A DNA stretch of 64,000 nt from Arthrobacter sp. PAMC25284 (GCF_019443425.1 NZ_CP080382.1:2170001-2234000), one strand, 5' to 3'. Shown: positions 46,315-55,995, numbered from the stretch's first letter. Numbers and translations: made by a program. The notes: a model not told the origin generated them from the letters alone.

Positions 46315-47553
46315 CTACGGCTGCGGGGTGCGCCTGGCGAAACCGGGGGCGTGTTCCGGCCGCGGCCCGAATGCCAGGAACCGCGGACCGATCTGGCCAA
46401 AAGCCGGCAGCCTGCGGGCCACAAACAATAGGGGTGCCGGAGCACCGGAACGCGTCCCCGCCAGGATGGGACCGAACAGCACACGGTGCATAACCCGCTG
46501 GACGGTCTGCACCACGATGGTGGGCATGCGCCGCCGTCGTACGACTTTCGCCAGCTCGGCGGGGGGCACCTGGCCGCGCAGGAGCGCCGGAGCGAGGATG
46601 TTCGCGGCGGCCACCGCATCCTGGATCGCCAGGTTGATGCCCACCCCGCCCGCCGGTGACATGGCGTGCGCGGCATCGCCGATGCAGAGCAACCCGTCGA
46701 TGTACCACTTCCGCAACCGGTCCAGGCGCACGTCAAGGAAGTGCAGGTCTTCCAAGGTCGCGATGGCCTCCACACGGTCGGCAAGGTCCGGACGGAGGGC
46801 CGCGATCCGCCGGCGGAACCCCTCGAGGCCCTCGGCCCGGATCCGGGCGTCCGTGCCTTTCGGCGCGAGGTAGGCCATCTGGAAATAGTCGTTCCGGAAC
46901 AGGGCAAGCAGCGCCTCGCCTCGGCCGAACACCGGCATGATGCCCGCAACCTGGCCCTGCTCGGAAAGCAGGCGCGGCAGCCTGAACCACCAGGTGTCGA
47001 ACGGGACGGGGAACTCCTTCGATGCCAGTCCCGCAGCGCTGCGCAAGACGGAGTGGCGCCCGTCAGTGGCCACCACGAGGTCGGCCCGGAGCTCGCTTTC
47101 CGTGCCGTCCGCAGCCCGGTAGCGGACACCGGCGACGCGGCCGCCGTCGCGCACCAGGGCAGTCGCAGTGTGGCTCATCAGCAGGCTGAAGCGCGGTTCC
47201 TGCCCGGCGGCATCGGCCAGGAAGTTCAGGAAGTCCCATTGCGGCATCATGGCGACGTAGTTATAGGGCGGCGGCAGCAAATCGAAGTTACCCATCGTCA
47301 CCGGCGGGCCGCCGGGCACGGGGAAGGTGACATTGTTCAGGCGGCTCTGCGGAAGCCTGCGGAAGCCCTCGCCCAGTCCCAGCTCGTCGATCAGCCGGAT
47401 CGTCGAAGCGTGGACGGTGTCGCCGCGGAAGTCCCGCAGGAAGTCTGCGTGCTTCTCCAGTACGGTGACGTCCACGCCGGCCCTCGCCAGCAGGAGGCCC
47501 AGCATCATTCCGGCGGGCCCACCGCCCACCACCACACATCCGGTCCGGTCCAT
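46315..47553 (-). CDS. FAD-dependent monooxygenase (p-hydroxybenzoate hydroxylase fold)
   Basis: 412 residues. The FAD-binding GxGxxG region is CVVVGGGPAGMMLGLLLARA (about 6-25), the DG motif is LVVATDGRHSVLRSAAG (about 160-176), and the second FAD motif is LLCIGDAAHAMSPAGGVGIN (about 288-307). These define group A flavoprotein monooxygenases, which use NAD(P)H and oxygen to hydroxylate aromatic or polyketide-like substrates. The C-terminus carries an extra basic tail. The substrate cannot be told, and no aromatic catabolism genes adjoin. ATG at 47553. Confidence 0.9.
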   Translation of the reverse strand: MDRTGCVVVGGGPAGMMLGLLLARAGVDVTVLEKHADFLRDFRGDTVHASTIRLIDELGLGEGFRRLPQSRLNNVTFPVPGGPPVTMGNFDLLPPPYNYVAMMPQWDFLNFLADAAGQEPRFSLLMSHTATALVRDGGRVAGVRYRAADGTESELRADLVVATDGRHSVLRSAAGLASKEFPVPFDTWWFRLPRLLSEQGQVAGIMPVFGRGEALLALFRNDYFQMAYLAPKGTDARIRAEGLEGFRRRIAALRPDLADRVEAIATLEDLHFLDVRLDRLRKWYIDGLLCIGDAAHAMSPAGGVGINLAIQDAVAAANILAPALLRGQVPPAELAKVVRRRRMPTIVVQTVQRVMHRVLFGPILAGTRSGAPAPLLFVARRLPAFGQIGPRFLAFGPRPEHAPGFARRTPQP

Positions 47554-47745
47554 GCCCTCACGCTACGCCTGAGCTGTTCAGGACGGCAGGGTCTTTCGCC
47601 GCGCAAACGGCCCGGCGATGCGCCCTCGTGTGGATGCGGCGCAAATTTCCCTGCGCGACGCGAATATCCGCAGCGCAGGGCGTTTCGCGCAGCGCCAGAC
47701 AAATAATGCTGCGCAAAATAGTTGGGACCGGTTGACACCGCTGAC

Positions 47746-47751
47746 TAGGCT
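47746..47751 (+). promoter_or_regulatory. -10 box of likely leaderless nadE promoter
   Basis: TAGGCT lies seven bases before the nadE ATG, with TTGGGA (47722-47727) 18 bases upstream as a possible -35. The GGAG at 47754 is only two bases from the ATG, too close to act as a ribosome site. Confidence 0.5.
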
Positions 47752-47758
47752 TTGGAGC

Positions 47759-48583
47759 ATGCGCGAACTCCAGGCGAAAATCATTGAAGAAATGGGCGTC
47801 CAGCCCCGGATCGACCCTGTCGGGGAGGTGCGCCGGCGCGTCACCTTCCTGAAGGAATACCTCAAGGCCACCCACACCAAGGGCTTCGTCCTGGGTATCT
47901 CCGGAGGCCTGGACTCCTCGCTCGCGGGCCGGCTGGCCCAGCTTGCCGTCGAGGAACTGGATGCTGAGGATGTGGAAGCGAACTTCGTGGCGGTCCGGCT
48001 TCCCTACGGCGTGCAGCACGACGAGGATGACGCCCAGGCTGCCCTGGAATTCATCCAGGCCAAGACCGAGTGGACGTTTAACATCTCGTCGGCAGTGGAT
48101 GGTTTTGAAGACGAATTCGAGAAAACCGTCGGCAACGGAATCTCCGACTTCCATAAGGGCAACACCAAGGCCCGCACCAGAATGATCGCGCAGTATGCCC
48201 TCGCCGGCGAGCATAATTACCTCGTCATCGGAACCGACCACGGCGCGGAATCCGTCACCGGCTTCTTCACCAAGTTCGGCGACGGTGGTGCGGATATTCT
48301 GCCGCTCTTCGGGCTGAACAAACGCCAGAACAGGGAACTCCTCGCCGAGCTGGGCGCTCCGGCCCGGGTTTGGGAGAAGGTCCCGACCGCCGACCTGCTC
48401 GACGGCAAGCCGGGGCGCACCGACGAAGACGAACTCGGTATGAGCTACGACCAGATTGATGACTATCTCGAAGGCCGCGAGGTTCCAGACGCCGTGGCCG
48501 AATCGATCGAGCAGAAGTACCTCCGCACCCGCCACAAGCGCACGGTTCCGGTCACCATCTTCGATACGTGGTGGAAAGAATAG
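47759..48583 (+). CDS. nadE: ammonia-dependent NAD+ synthetase
   Basis: 274 residues, the size of the short, ammonia-using form. The P-loop is [20 protein letters not shown] (about 42-61). [57 protein letters not shown] and [20 protein letters not shown] are all family blocks. It converts deamido-NAD to NAD with ATP. There is no fused glutaminase. The start at 47759 matches the conserved [14 protein letters not shown], while the longer frame from 47618 is unsupported. Confidence 0.96.
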   Translation: MRELQAKIIEEMGVQPRIDPVGEVRRRVTFLKEYLKATHTKGFVLGISGGLDSSLAGRLAQLAVEELDAEDVEANFVAVRLPYGVQHDEDDAQAALEFIQAKTEWTFNISSAVDGFEDEFEKTVGNGISDFHKGNTKARTRMIAQYALAGEHNYLVIGTDHGAESVTGFFTKFGDGGADILPLFGLNKRQNRELLAELGAPARVWEKVPTADLLDGKPGRTDEDELGMSYDQIDDYLEGREVPDAVAESIEQKYLRTRHKRTVPVTIFDTWWKE

Positions 48584-48773
48584 CGACCCCTCCGGGCTGT
48601 CCCGGCCGCCCAGCCGGCTTGCGCTGTGCCGGCATGGCTCCGGACACCAGGGCACCGAAAATCACCATCGGCAGCCGCCCATAGTTCATCCTCCAGGAAT
48701 CAAAAAGGACTTGCGCGTTGCCGCTGGGTGCCGCCATTGGTCCATCCTGACATGGGAGCCGGGCCGGCGGGTC

Positions 48774-49565
48774 TCAGGCCTGCCGGCCGGACCCGGTGCT
48801 CTGCAGCAGTGTCGAGATCCGGTGCGCCTCGTCCATCAGCAGTTGCCCCAGCCGGCCCTGCCGGTCTGCCCGGAACCGGGTCTCAATTCCGGTCAGTGAC
48901 AGTGCCCAGGCTGGCCGGCCGCGCTGGTCGAAAACCGCTGCGCCCATCCCCCAACTGCCCTCGAGAACCAGTCCCGGGTTGACCGAATAACCGGCCTGCC
49001 GGGTGGTTTCCAGGTTCTCCCGCACCCGGTATTCCGTGTGCGCGGCTGCGAAATTTCCGGCGTGGGCGGCCCAGCCGGCAAGCAACTCCGCCTGCTCTTC
49101 GGCCGGCAGAAATGCCATGATGGCCGTGCCCGCGGAGGCCACCCCGAGCGGGAAGCGCACTCCTTCGTGCAGCACAAACGACCGCACCGGGAAACTGCCT
49201 TCCTCCCGCAGCAGGCAGACCGTCTCGTCCCCGCGGCGGATGGAGAAGAAGGCGCTTTCACCGGTCTCCTCGGCGAGCCGGCGCAGGCTGGGCCGTGCGA
49301 TGTCTTCCAGCGGAAACCGCGCCGAGGCCACAGACCCCATCAGCAGGATCTCCGGGCCCAGGACCCAATTCCCGCTGGCCGGGTCATGGTCCAGCAGTCC
49401 CTCGGCGGCCAGCGAGCTGAGCAGCCGGTGCACGGTAGGACGGGTCAGCCCGGAATCGCGGACCAGTTCGACGAGCGTGGACCCCTCCGGCTTTCGGCCA
49501 ACGATCCGCAGCAGGGCGGCTACACGGCTGACCACCTGGGCGCCTTGAACGGGCAGAGAGTTCAT
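48774..49565 (-). CDS. IclR-family transcriptional regulator
   Basis: 263 residues. The N-terminal winged helix (about 10-75) has VSRVAALLRIVGR, SGLTRPTVHRLLSSLAAEGL and DPASGNWVLGPEIL. The IclR effector domain follows, with SAFFSIRRGDETVCLLREEG, GVASAGTAIMAFLP and NPGLVLEGSWGMGAAVFD. It is divergent from a CoA-transferase/thiolase operon, and two palindromes of the same sequence type lie between, so it probably controls both. The ATG at 49565 has GAGGAAAT upstream. The 190-base gap to nadE shows no convincing gene. Confidence 0.92.
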   Translation of the reverse strand: MNSLPVQGAQVVSRVAALLRIVGRKPEGSTLVELVRDSGLTRPTVHRLLSSLAAEGLLDHDPASGNWVLGPEILLMGSVASARFPLEDIARPSLRRLAEETGESAFFSIRRGDETVCLLREEGSFPVRSFVLHEGVRFPLGVASAGTAIMAFLPAEEQAELLAGWAAHAGNFAAAHTEYRVRENLETTRQAGYSVNPGLVLEGSWGMGAAVFDQRGRPAWALSLTGIETRFRADRQGRLGQLLMDEAHRISTLLQSTGSGRQA

Positions 49566-49591
49566 ATTTCCTCAATCGATCATCACAATTG

Positions 49592-49604
49592 TCCATATTA
49601 TGGA
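49592..49604. promoter_or_regulatory. IclR operator candidate 1
   Basis: TCCATATTATGGA is a palindrome 27 bases before the IclR start, matching the second site at 49712. It is well placed for autoregulation. Confidence 0.6.
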
Positions 49605-49663
49605 TACACCCAAGCCTAGCGTCCACACTGTAAAAATATTGAGTTTTTACAGAATTTCAGGCG

Positions 49664-49693
49664 TTGACAGCCCATCTCGAAGCACCCTAGGCT
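49664..49693 (+). promoter_or_regulatory. promoter of the CoA-transferase/thiolase operon
   Basis: A consensus TTGACA (49664-49669) and TAGGCT (49688-49693) are spaced 18 bases apart. Transcription should begin near 49700, about 100 bases before the first gene. Confidence 0.65.
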
Positions 49694-49711
49694 CAGTATT
49701 CAGACCCAACA

Positions 49712-49726
49712 ATCCATAACGTGGAT
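49712..49726. promoter_or_regulatory. IclR operator candidate 2
   Basis: ATCCATAACGTGGAT is an inverted repeat just downstream of the predicted transcription start, a repressing position. It shares TCCATA/TGGA half-sites with candidate 1. Confidence 0.6.
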
Positions 49727-49800
49727 TATCCATGGCGCTGCGTGGCACGGCGTCGGCCAGTGAATGACGGCCAGTGACCAACGCTCAATGAGGAGATGCA

Positions 49801-50532
49801 ATGTCAAAGCTGAAATCCGGGGCGGCCGCCGCCCTCCAGGACGTGTTGCGGGACGGAATGACGCTCGCCGTCGGCGGTTTCGGGCTCAGCGGAATCCCGG
49901 CCGAACTGATCGAGGCTGTCCGGGATTCGGGCGTCAGGAACCTGACCGTGGTCTCCAACAACATGGGTGTGGACGGCAAGGGCCTCGGCATCCTGATCGA
50001 AGCCGGTCAGGTCCGGAAGGTCATCGCCTCCTACGTGGGCGAAAATAAGCTCTTCGCCGAGCAGTACCTCGCCGGCGAACTGGAGGTGGAGTTCACTCCG
50101 CAGGGCACCCTGGCAGAGCGTCTGCGCGCCGGCGGAGCGGGCATCCCCGCGTTCTACACCAAGACCGGCGTCGGCACTCTCGTCGCCGAGGGCAAGCCGC
50201 TGGCGGAGTTCGACGGCGTGACTTATGTCCAGGAACGCGCCATTAAGGCCGACGTCGCGCTGGTCCACGCGCACACCGCCGACACTGACGGCAACCTGAT
50301 TTACCGCTACACCGCCCAGAACTTCAATCCGGTCGTCGCCACAGCCGGGGCCGTGACCGTCGCGGAGGCCGAAGTGATCGTCGAACCCGGTCAACTGGAC
50401 CCCAACCACATCGTCACCCCCGGCGTCTACGTCCAGCGTCTGATCCAGGCCGCCGCCCGGGTCAAAGACATTGAGCAGCGCACTGTCCGCTCCCGCCCGA
50501 CGGGTGCCGATTCGGCCCCCGTCCCGGCCTGA
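49801..50532 (+). CDS. 3-oxoacid CoA-transferase subunit A
   Basis: 243 residues. [20 protein letters not shown] (about 17-36), [40 protein letters not shown] and [20 protein letters not shown] are typical of the A subunit of succinyl-CoA:3-ketoacid CoA-transferase (ScoA, PcaI). It acts with subunit B, encoded 34 bases downstream. AGGAGA precedes the ATG. With the thiolase it would activate acetoacetate or beta-ketoadipate. Other pca genes are absent, so acetoacetate use is a fair guess. Confidence 0.92.
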   Translation: MSKLKSGAAAALQDVLRDGMTLAVGGFGLSGIPAELIEAVRDSGVRNLTVVSNNMGVDGKGLGILIEAGQVRKVIASYVGENKLFAEQYLAGELEVEFTPQGTLAERLRAGGAGIPAFYTKTGVGTLVAEGKPLAEFDGVTYVQERAIKADVALVHAHTADTDGNLIYRYTAQNFNPVVATAGAVTVAEAEVIVEPGQLDPNHIVTPGVYVQRLIQAAARVKDIEQRTVRSRPTGADSAPVPA

Positions 50533-50566
50533 CCCGCCACCGCGAACCCCCAGGAGGAGAACCACC

Positions 50567-51277
50567 ATGGCTTGGACACGGAACGAAATGGCTGCCATTG
50601 CGGCCGAAGAACTCAGCGACGGCGACTACGTCAACCTCGGTATCGGCATCCCGACGCTGGTCGCCAACAACCTGCCCGACGGCGTCCGCGTCGTCCTGCA
50701 GAGCGAGAACGGCCTGCTTGGCATGGGCCCCTTCCCCTTCGAGGGCGAGGAAGACGCTGACCTCATCAACGCCGGGAAGCAGACCGTCACGGTGCTGCCC
50801 GGAAGCAGCATTTTCGACTCGGCGACCTCGTTCGGCATGATCCGCGGAGGACACGTCAAGGTCGCCATTTTGGGTGCCATGCAGGTTTCCGGCGGCGGCG
50901 ACCTCGCCAACTGGACCATCCCCGGCAAGATGGTCAAAGGCATGGGTGGCGCGATGGACCTGGTCGCCGGCACCCCGCGAGTCGTCGTCCTCACGGAGCA
51001 CAACGCCAAGGACGGCACCGCCAAGATCGTCACCGAATGCACCCTCCCGCTGACCGGCCTGAGCTGTGTGGACCGCATCATCAGCGACCTAGCCGTCTTC
51101 GACCTTGTGAAGAATGAACTAGAAGCAGGCGGCGTCCGGCAGCTCACGCTGACCCGCCTCGCCCCAGGCATCACGGTCGAGGAGATCCGCGAAAAGACCG
51201 GGGCAGACTTCACGGTCGCCCTCGAGGCAACCCCTGAGCACGTATCCACCCCGGTACTGGAAGGAACCCCCGCATGA
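50567..51277 (+). CDS. 3-oxoacid CoA-transferase subunit B
   Basis: 236 residues from the ATG at 50567, which follows a strong AGGAGGAGA. It carries [20 protein letters not shown] and the catalytic glutamate in [11 protein letters not shown] (Glu47), which forms the acyl-CoA thioester intermediate. [20 protein letters not shown] and [10 protein letters not shown] follow. It forms the active transferase with subunit A. Its stop overlaps the thiolase start by four bases (ATGA). The earlier in-frame start at 50471 is inside subunit A and was rejected. Confidence 0.93.
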   Translation: MAWTRNEMAAIAAEELSDGDYVNLGIGIPTLVANNLPDGVRVVLQSENGLLGMGPFPFEGEEDADLINAGKQTVTVLPGSSIFDSATSFGMIRGGHVKVAILGAMQVSGGGDLANWTIPGKMVKGMGGAMDLVAGTPRVVVLTEHNAKDGTAKIVTECTLPLTGLSCVDRIISDLAVFDLVKNELEAGGVRQLTLTRLAPGITVEEIREKTGADFTVALEATPEHVSTPVLEGTPA

Positions 51278-52485
51278 GCCTGAGAGAACAGTTCGGCAAA
51301 GACATCCTGCTCACCGGCTGGGGCCACAGCCGGTTCGGCAAACTCACCGACGACACCCTGGAGTCCCTGATCGTCCAGGTCGCCACCGAAGCGATCGGCA
51401 ACGCCGGCATCGAACCCGGCCAGATCGACGAGGTCTACCTCGGCCAGTTCAACTCCGGCATGATGCCGCTGGCCTTCCCGTCGTCGCTGACACTGCAGGT
51501 CTCGGATCAACTCGCCAACGTGCCGGCGACGCGGGTCGAAAACGCCTGCGCGTCCGGTTCGGCAGCGTTCCAGCAGGGCACCAAGTCCCTGCTGGCCGGC
51601 ACGGCGAAAACCGTCCTGGTGATCGGCGCGGAAAAGATGACCCAGGCCGGCGCCGACGTCGTTGGCGCTGCCCTGCTCGGCGCGGACTACGACATGGCAG
51701 GCAAGGCTTCGACCACCGGCTTCACGGGGCTTTTCGCCGATGTGGCCAAGCACTACGAGAAGCGCTACGGCGAAGCCATGGCGAAGTCCGGCCGGGGATC
51801 CCTGGGCGATGTCCTAGGCACCATCGCGGCGAAAAACCATCGCAACGGCGTCGACAACCCTTACGCCCAGCTCCGCAAGGACCTCGGCGAGGATTTCTGC
51901 CGCACCGTCTCGGACAAGAACCCGATGGTGGCCGATCCGCTGCGCCGCACTGACTGCTCCCCCGTGTCCGACGGCGCCGCCGCGGTCATCCTCAGCACCT
52001 CCCCCACGGGCGGAGCCACCGCCCCGGTCCGGCTCGCCGGTTTCGGGCAGGCGAACGACTTTTTCCCGGCCGAGCGCCGCGATCCCACCGCGTTCGCCGC
52101 CACGCGCATGTCCTGGCAGCGCGCGCTGGCGATGGCCGGCGTCGGGCTGGAGGATCTGGACTTCGCCGAAGTGCACGACTGCTTCACCATTGCCGAACTG
52201 CTGATGTACGAGGCCATGGGACTGACCGGGCCCGGCGAGGGCGCCCGCGCCATCGAGGAGGGCTGGGTCTTCAAGGACGGCAAGCTCCCCGTGAATGTTT
52301 CAGGCGGGCTCAAGGCCAAGGGCCACCCGGTCGGCGCCACCGGAGTCTCCCAGCACGTCATCGCCGCGATGCAGCTCACGGGTACCGCAGGCGGCATGCA
52401 GTTGGGCACCGCCCGCCGCGCCGCGGTGCAGAACATGGGCGGCGTGGGAATCGCCAACTACGTCAGCGTCCTCGAGTCCGTCTGA
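51274..52485 (+). CDS. thiolase family protein (SCP2-type acetyl-CoA acetyltransferase)
   Basis: 403 residues. The nucleophile is in [16 protein letters not shown] (Cys92). [20 protein letters not shown] and [20 protein letters not shown] supply the catalytic His residues. The [10 protein letters not shown] form and the HDCFT motif place it with SCP2/SCP-x thiolases rather than PcaF or the classical AtoB group. It would cleave the acyl-CoA made by the preceding CoA-transferase into acetyl-CoA units. It is the last gene of an operon that probably answers to the divergent IclR regulator. Confidence 0.9.
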   Translation: MSLREQFGKDILLTGWGHSRFGKLTDDTLESLIVQVATEAIGNAGIEPGQIDEVYLGQFNSGMMPLAFPSSLTLQVSDQLANVPATRVENACASGSAAFQQGTKSLLAGTAKTVLVIGAEKMTQAGADVVGAALLGADYDMAGKASTTGFTGLFADVAKHYEKRYGEAMAKSGRGSLGDVLGTIAAKNHRNGVDNPYAQLRKDLGEDFCRTVSDKNPMVADPLRRTDCSPVSDGAAAVILSTSPTGGATAPVRLAGFGQANDFFPAERRDPTAFAATRMSWQRALAMAGVGLEDLDFAEVHDCFTIAELLMYEAMGLTGPGEGARAIEEGWVFKDGKLPVNVSGGLKAKGHPVGATGVSQHVIAAMQLTGTAGGMQLGTARRAAVQNMGGVGIANYVSVLESV

Positions 52486-52520
52486 CCGGATCGCGCTGAA
52501 TTTCCGCACTGCTCGAACCT

Positions 52521-52559
52521 ACGACGGCGCGCCGCACCAATGGTGCGGCGCGTCGTCGT
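52521..52559. terminator. bidirectional hairpin after thiolase
   Basis: ACGACGGCGCGCCGCACCA (52521-52539) pairs with TGGTGCGGCGCGTCGTCGT (52541-52559) with one mismatch, followed by GGTTTT. It lies between convergent genes. Confidence 0.75.
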
Positions 52560-52605
52560 GGTTTTGCGGGCAAAGGCGGGGAAATGCCGCACGTCGCCGG
52601 GAAAA

Positions 52606-53334
52606 TCAACTGCGGTCACGGATCAGTGCCGCGATCCCGGCAAAACCCAGCCGCTCGGCGTTTGCCAGAGCTGTGCGGCCCTGGGGGTCCGGGATGGTGG
52701 GATCGGCGCCTGCGTCGAGGAGCTGACGGACTACCTCCTGCTGCTTCGGGCCGCCGTTGTTGAGCAGGATTGCTTCCTGCATGGCGGTCCAGCCCAGGTT
52801 GTTGACGTGGTTCACCGGCACGCCGGCAGCTATGAGGATCCGCACCGTCTCCACATGTCCGTGTTCGCTCGCGGGAATGAGCGCCGTGCCGCCGAAGCGG
52901 TTGGTGCTCCGCACGTCCGCGCCGGCAGCCAAGGTCAACTGGAGCACCTCGTTATATCCTTCAGCCCCGGCATAGAGGAACGCCGAGTCCTGAATGGTGT
53001 CTTTGGCATTGGGGTTGCCGCCGGCCCGAAGCAACTCGGCCACCAGGTTTGGATCGTTGGCTTTCGCGGCCCGGATCAGACGCTGGTCGAGCTCGGCCTG
53101 CGCTTCAGGGGCCAACGAAGGTCGGGCCCGCGCGGTCCCTGCCATTGGCGTTGGGACCGCTGTCGGGATCACCGGAACTTCAGGCGATGCCGGCACCGTT
53201 GCGGCGAAGGACGTCACTGTGGACGACGACGGTGTCCCCTGCCGGGCGGGTTCCCCTGTCCCTGACTGGCAGCCGGTCAGGAGGACCGACAGTACGCCGG
53301 CCAGCAGGGAGCACCGGCAGAAAGCCGCAATCAT
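52606..53334 (-). CDS. ankyrin-repeat lipoprotein
   Basis: 242 residues from the ATG at 53334. The signal peptide ends LLTGC, giving a lipid-anchored protein, followed by a Ser/Pro/Val linker (to about 80) and four ankyrin repeats: LIRAAKANDPNLVAELLRAG, SAFLYAGAEGYNEVLQLTLA, TALIPASEHGHVETVRILIA, and TAMQEAILLNNGGPKQQEVV. Ankyrin repeats mediate protein contacts; no catalytic domain is present. Outside location of an ankyrin protein is somewhat unusual. Starting further upstream (53439) would bury the signal and overlap the GlcG-like gene. It lies 40 bases after that gene on the same strand. Confidence 0.82.
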   Translation of the reverse strand: MIAAFCRCSLLAGVLSVLLTGCQSGTGEPARQGTPSSSTVTSFAATVPASPEVPVIPTAVPTPMAGTARARPSLAPEAQAELDQRLIRAAKANDPNLVAELLRAGGNPNAKDTIQDSAFLYAGAEGYNEVLQLTLAAGADVRSTNRFGGTALIPASEHGHVETVRILIAAGVPVNHVNNLGWTAMQEAILLNNGGPKQQEVVRQLLDAGADPTIPDPQGRTALANAERLGFAGIAALIRDRS

Positions 53335-53374
53335 TTTTCGCCGCCACGGCCTGGACCGCCCCACGGGCCGGAGC

Positions 53375-53956
53375 CTACTTCGCGGTTCCGGCGGCCTTGG
53401 CGGCAATGGCTTCCGCTCCCGCAGTTGCGCAGGCTTCATCCAGTTTCCCGTCCGGGGCTCCGCCTACGCCGATCCCGGCAACGGAGACTCCGTTGACCTT
53501 AAGCGGGACGCCGCCGGCCAGAAATAGGGTGCCGGGGAGATCCGCGATGCTGGGTCCGTTGCCATTGATGCGCTTGGCAAGCTCGCTGGTGGGCGTGCCG
53601 AAAGCGGCAGCCGTGTAGGCCTTCTGCTGTGCAGCCTCAATGGTGTGCTCGGCGGCGTTGTCCCCGCGGAGCAGCGCCTGCACGGTCCCGAACCTGTCTA
53701 CCAGGGCCACTGTGACGAACGGCAGCTGATCGGCCTGGCATTTGGCGAGGGCTGCTTTGACCGCGTCCGCGGAGGCACCCACGCTGATCCGGTTCTGGGC
53801 CACTACGGTTTCCGGGGCCGGCTGGACATCGACTGCGGGCACGGCGGCAGGAACAGCCGTGGTCCCGGCGTTCGCGGCAGCCGTGAGCCCGCCGGTCAGG
53901 AGCAGTGCTCCGGCGGAAGCGGCAGCGGCAGCGGCGATTTTCCTGGACATTTTCAT
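53375..53956 (-). CDS. exported GlcG/HbpS-like heme-degrading-family protein
   Basis: 193 residues. A signal peptide (about 1-30, SRKIAAAAAASAGALLLTGG) precedes the GlcG/HbpS domain (about 60-190): VTVALVDRFGTVQALLRGDN, AAQQKAYTAAAFGTPTSELA, and GGVPLKVNGVSVAGIGVGGA. HbpS of Streptomyces binds heme outside the cell and works with a two-component sensor. Here a two-component pair is encoded divergently, 219 bases away, which is suggestive but not proof. ATG at 53956; another ATG two codons in is possible. Probably co-transcribed with the ankyrin lipoprotein. Confidence 0.85.
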   Translation of the reverse strand: MKMSRKIAAAAAASAGALLLTGGLTAAANAGTTAVPAAVPAVDVQPAPETVVAQNRISVGASADAVKAALAKCQADQLPFVTVALVDRFGTVQALLRGDNAAEHTIEAAQQKAYTAAAFGTPTSELAKRINGNGPSIADLPGTLFLAGGVPLKVNGVSVAGIGVGGAPDGKLDEACATAGAEAIAAKAAGTAK

Positions 53957-54175
53957 GGGGTCTCCTGGGTCTGGGTGTACGGGTAAGGCAAGCTGCCCGG
54001 GTTTGCTGTCCGGGTCGTTGTAACCATCCTTCCCGCACAGGCCCGGCGGTGCATCGGTTCTTAGGATGCCGAGGTCTGCCCCATCCGGCTCGCCGTATCA
54101 GCCGAAAGGCTGAGAGACCAGCAACGGCGCGGGCCTTAGCATTGTTGGTAGCACTCCTCCACCGGAACCGGACCC

Positions 54176-55372
54176 ATGCCCTCCTCATCACCAGCCGCTT
54201 CGGCAGCGACCGTCGCACCCCGCTCTGCTCCCGGCACCGGCCAGCTGGGCCGGATCGACGCCGTCGTCCATCTCGGTTTTGCCGTGCTCCTGGTCGCGTC
54301 GGTGGTCCGGTACGTCCTGCGGCACAGCGCAGCGGACAACCTGTGGGTGTTGGCACTCGCCGCGGCAGTCTGCTCCCTCTATGCCGTGACCGCCGTACTG
54401 TCCCAGCGCGGTAGACCGTCAGTTGTGCGGATGTCGGCCCTGGTGGCGTTGTGGGCTGTATTGGTGATCGCGGCACCCAGCTTTGCCTGGTGCTCGTTTG
54501 CAGTGTTCTTCCTGTGCCGGACGGCATTCAGTGGCCGGCAGGCGTATCTGGCAGCCGGCGCAGTGGCGGCTGCCACCGCGGTCGGGCTGTTCCGGCTCAG
54601 CGGCGGCAACGATATTGCCATGCTGCTGGGACCGTTGGCAGTGGGTGTCATACTGACGCTGATCTACGACCGCATTGAGGAGGACGCCGCGGAGCAACGG
54701 CGCCTCCACGAGGAGGTATCGCTGGCCCAGGGCCGTCTGGCAGACAGCGAGCGCCGCGCCGGCACCGTGGAGGAGCGCGAACGGGTGTCCCGGGAAATCC
54801 ACGACACCGTGACGCAGGGCCTGGCCAGCAGCCTCCTCCTCCTGGAAGCTGCAAACAGGTCCTGGCCCAGCCCGTCCGCGCGCGAGGACGTTCTCAACGC
54901 CAGCGGAATGCTGCGCCGAAACCTGGCGGACACCCGGAGTCTGGTCCACGAACTCGCCTCGCCCGGGCTGGACACCGCTCCGCTGCCGGATGCCCTGCGC
55001 CTGGCGGCGGTCCAGTACGTCCCGGGCGTCCGTCTGTTGGTCACCGGCGGGCCGCGCCCTGTCCCTGCAGATATCCGGCACGCGCTTCTTCGCGTCGTTC
55101 AGAGCGCTGCGGCGAATATCAAGCTGCATGCAGCCGCGGCCAACGCGACGGTAACGCTGGGCTTCCTGCCGGACGCCGTCACCTTGGATGTTTTCGACGA
55201 CGGTGCCGGCTTCAATCCGGAGTCGCTGGCGCCGCCGTCGGGCGCCGGAGGCTACGGCCTTCGGGCCATGCGCCAGCGGGTGGAACAGCTGGGCGGCGTA
55301 TTCTCGGTGGAAAGCAGCCCCGGCGAAGGAACGATCGTGGCCGCGCAGCTACCCACCGCGGAGGCGCCGTGA
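54176..55372 (+). CDS. sensor histidine kinase, NarL-partner type (HisKA_3)
   Basis: 398 residues. Four to five membrane helices (about 28-165) form the input part with short loops and no separate sensor domain. The dimerisation helix has the phospho-acceptor in RERVSREIHDTVTQGLASSL (His209). The ATPase domain (about 280-398) includes VFDDGAGFNPESL and GAGGYGLRAMRQRVEQLGGV. HisKA_3 kinases work with NarL-type regulators, and one is encoded next with a four-base overlap (GTGA). The signal is unknown. Confidence 0.92.
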   Translation: MPSSSPAASAATVAPRSAPGTGQLGRIDAVVHLGFAVLLVASVVRYVLRHSAADNLWVLALAAAVCSLYAVTAVLSQRGRPSVVRMSALVALWAVLVIAAPSFAWCSFAVFFLCRTAFSGRQAYLAAGAVAAATAVGLFRLSGGNDIAMLLGPLAVGVILTLIYDRIEEDAAEQRRLHEEVSLAQGRLADSERRAGTVEERERVSREIHDTVTQGLASSLLLLEAANRSWPSPSAREDVLNASGMLRRNLADTRSLVHELASPGLDTAPLPDALRLAAVQYVPGVRLLVTGGPRPVPADIRHALLRVVQSAAANIKLHAAAANATVTLGFLPDAVTLDVFDDGAGFNPESLAPPSGAGGYGLRAMRQRVEQLGGVFSVESSPGEGTIVAAQLPTAEAP

Positions 55373-55995
55373 ATCCAATATCCGTGCTGCTGGTGGACGA
55401 CCATCTGGTGGTCCGCAGCGGCCTCAAGGCATTACTGGGCACGCAGCCCGATATCCAGGTCGTGGCCGAGGCTGCCTCCGGGGAGGAAGCCCTCATTCAG
55501 GTGGAGTCGCTCAGCCCGGCCGTGGTGGTGATGGACCTCGCCATGGGCGCCGGGATGGATGGTATTGAAGCCATCAAGTTGCTGCACCGCCGTAACAGCC
55601 GGCAGGCCGTGCTGGTTTTCACCACCTACGACTCGGACGCGGACATCGTCCGCGCCGTCGACGCCGGTGCCATGGGATACCTGCTCAAGGATGCCGCGCC
55701 GGAGGAGATCTTCGCCGCGATCCGCGGCGCCGTCCAGGGCAAGAGCGTCATGAGCGCGCCGGTGGCATCGCGGCTCTTCCAGCAGTTACGGAACCCGGAT
55801 GAGATCCTGACGCCGCGCGAGGCGGAGCTGCTGAGCCTGCTGATCGAAGGCCTGAGCAACCGGGAGCTCGGCCGGCGGCTGTTCATCTCCGAAGCCACAG
55901 TCAAAACACATCTGGCCCACATCTACGCCAAGCTCGGAGTGGAGACCCGCGCCGCTGCGATCGCGACCGCCATCCGCCGCGAGGGGATGCGGTAG
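55369..55995 (+). CDS. NarL/LuxR-family response regulator
   Basis: 208 residues. The receiver domain has the acidic pair in LLVDDHLVVRSGLKALLG, the phosphorylated residue in VVVMDLAMGAGMDG (Asp56), and the conserved Lys in GYLLKDAAPEEIFAAI. A LuxR-type helix-turn-helix follows (about 143-208: LTPREAELLSLLIEGLSNRE, FISEATVKTHLAHIYAKLGV). It starts GTG within the kinase stop. Targets are unknown; the nearby GlcG-like and PEP-synthase-like genes are candidates by position. The last codons lie in a 12-base tandem repeat. Confidence 0.93.
   Translation: MNPISVLLVDDHLVVRSGLKALLGTQPDIQVVAEAASGEEALIQVESLSPAVVVMDLAMGAGMDGIEAIKLLHRRNSRQAVLVFTTYDSDADIVRAVDAGAMGYLLKDAAPEEIFAAIRGAVQGKSVMSAPVASRLFQQLRNPDEILTPREAELLSLLIEGLSNRELGRRLFISEATVKTHLAHIYAKLGVETRAAAIATAIRREGMR

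Noticed and set aside
48552..48737. Minus-strand 61-residue frame overlapping the end of nadE (MAAPSGNAQVLFDSWRMNYG...)
   Set aside because: The first ~35 residues look protein-like, but it runs into nadE antisense, ends in low-quality sequence and has no clear ribosome site. It may be a fragment, but there is not enough to call a gene.
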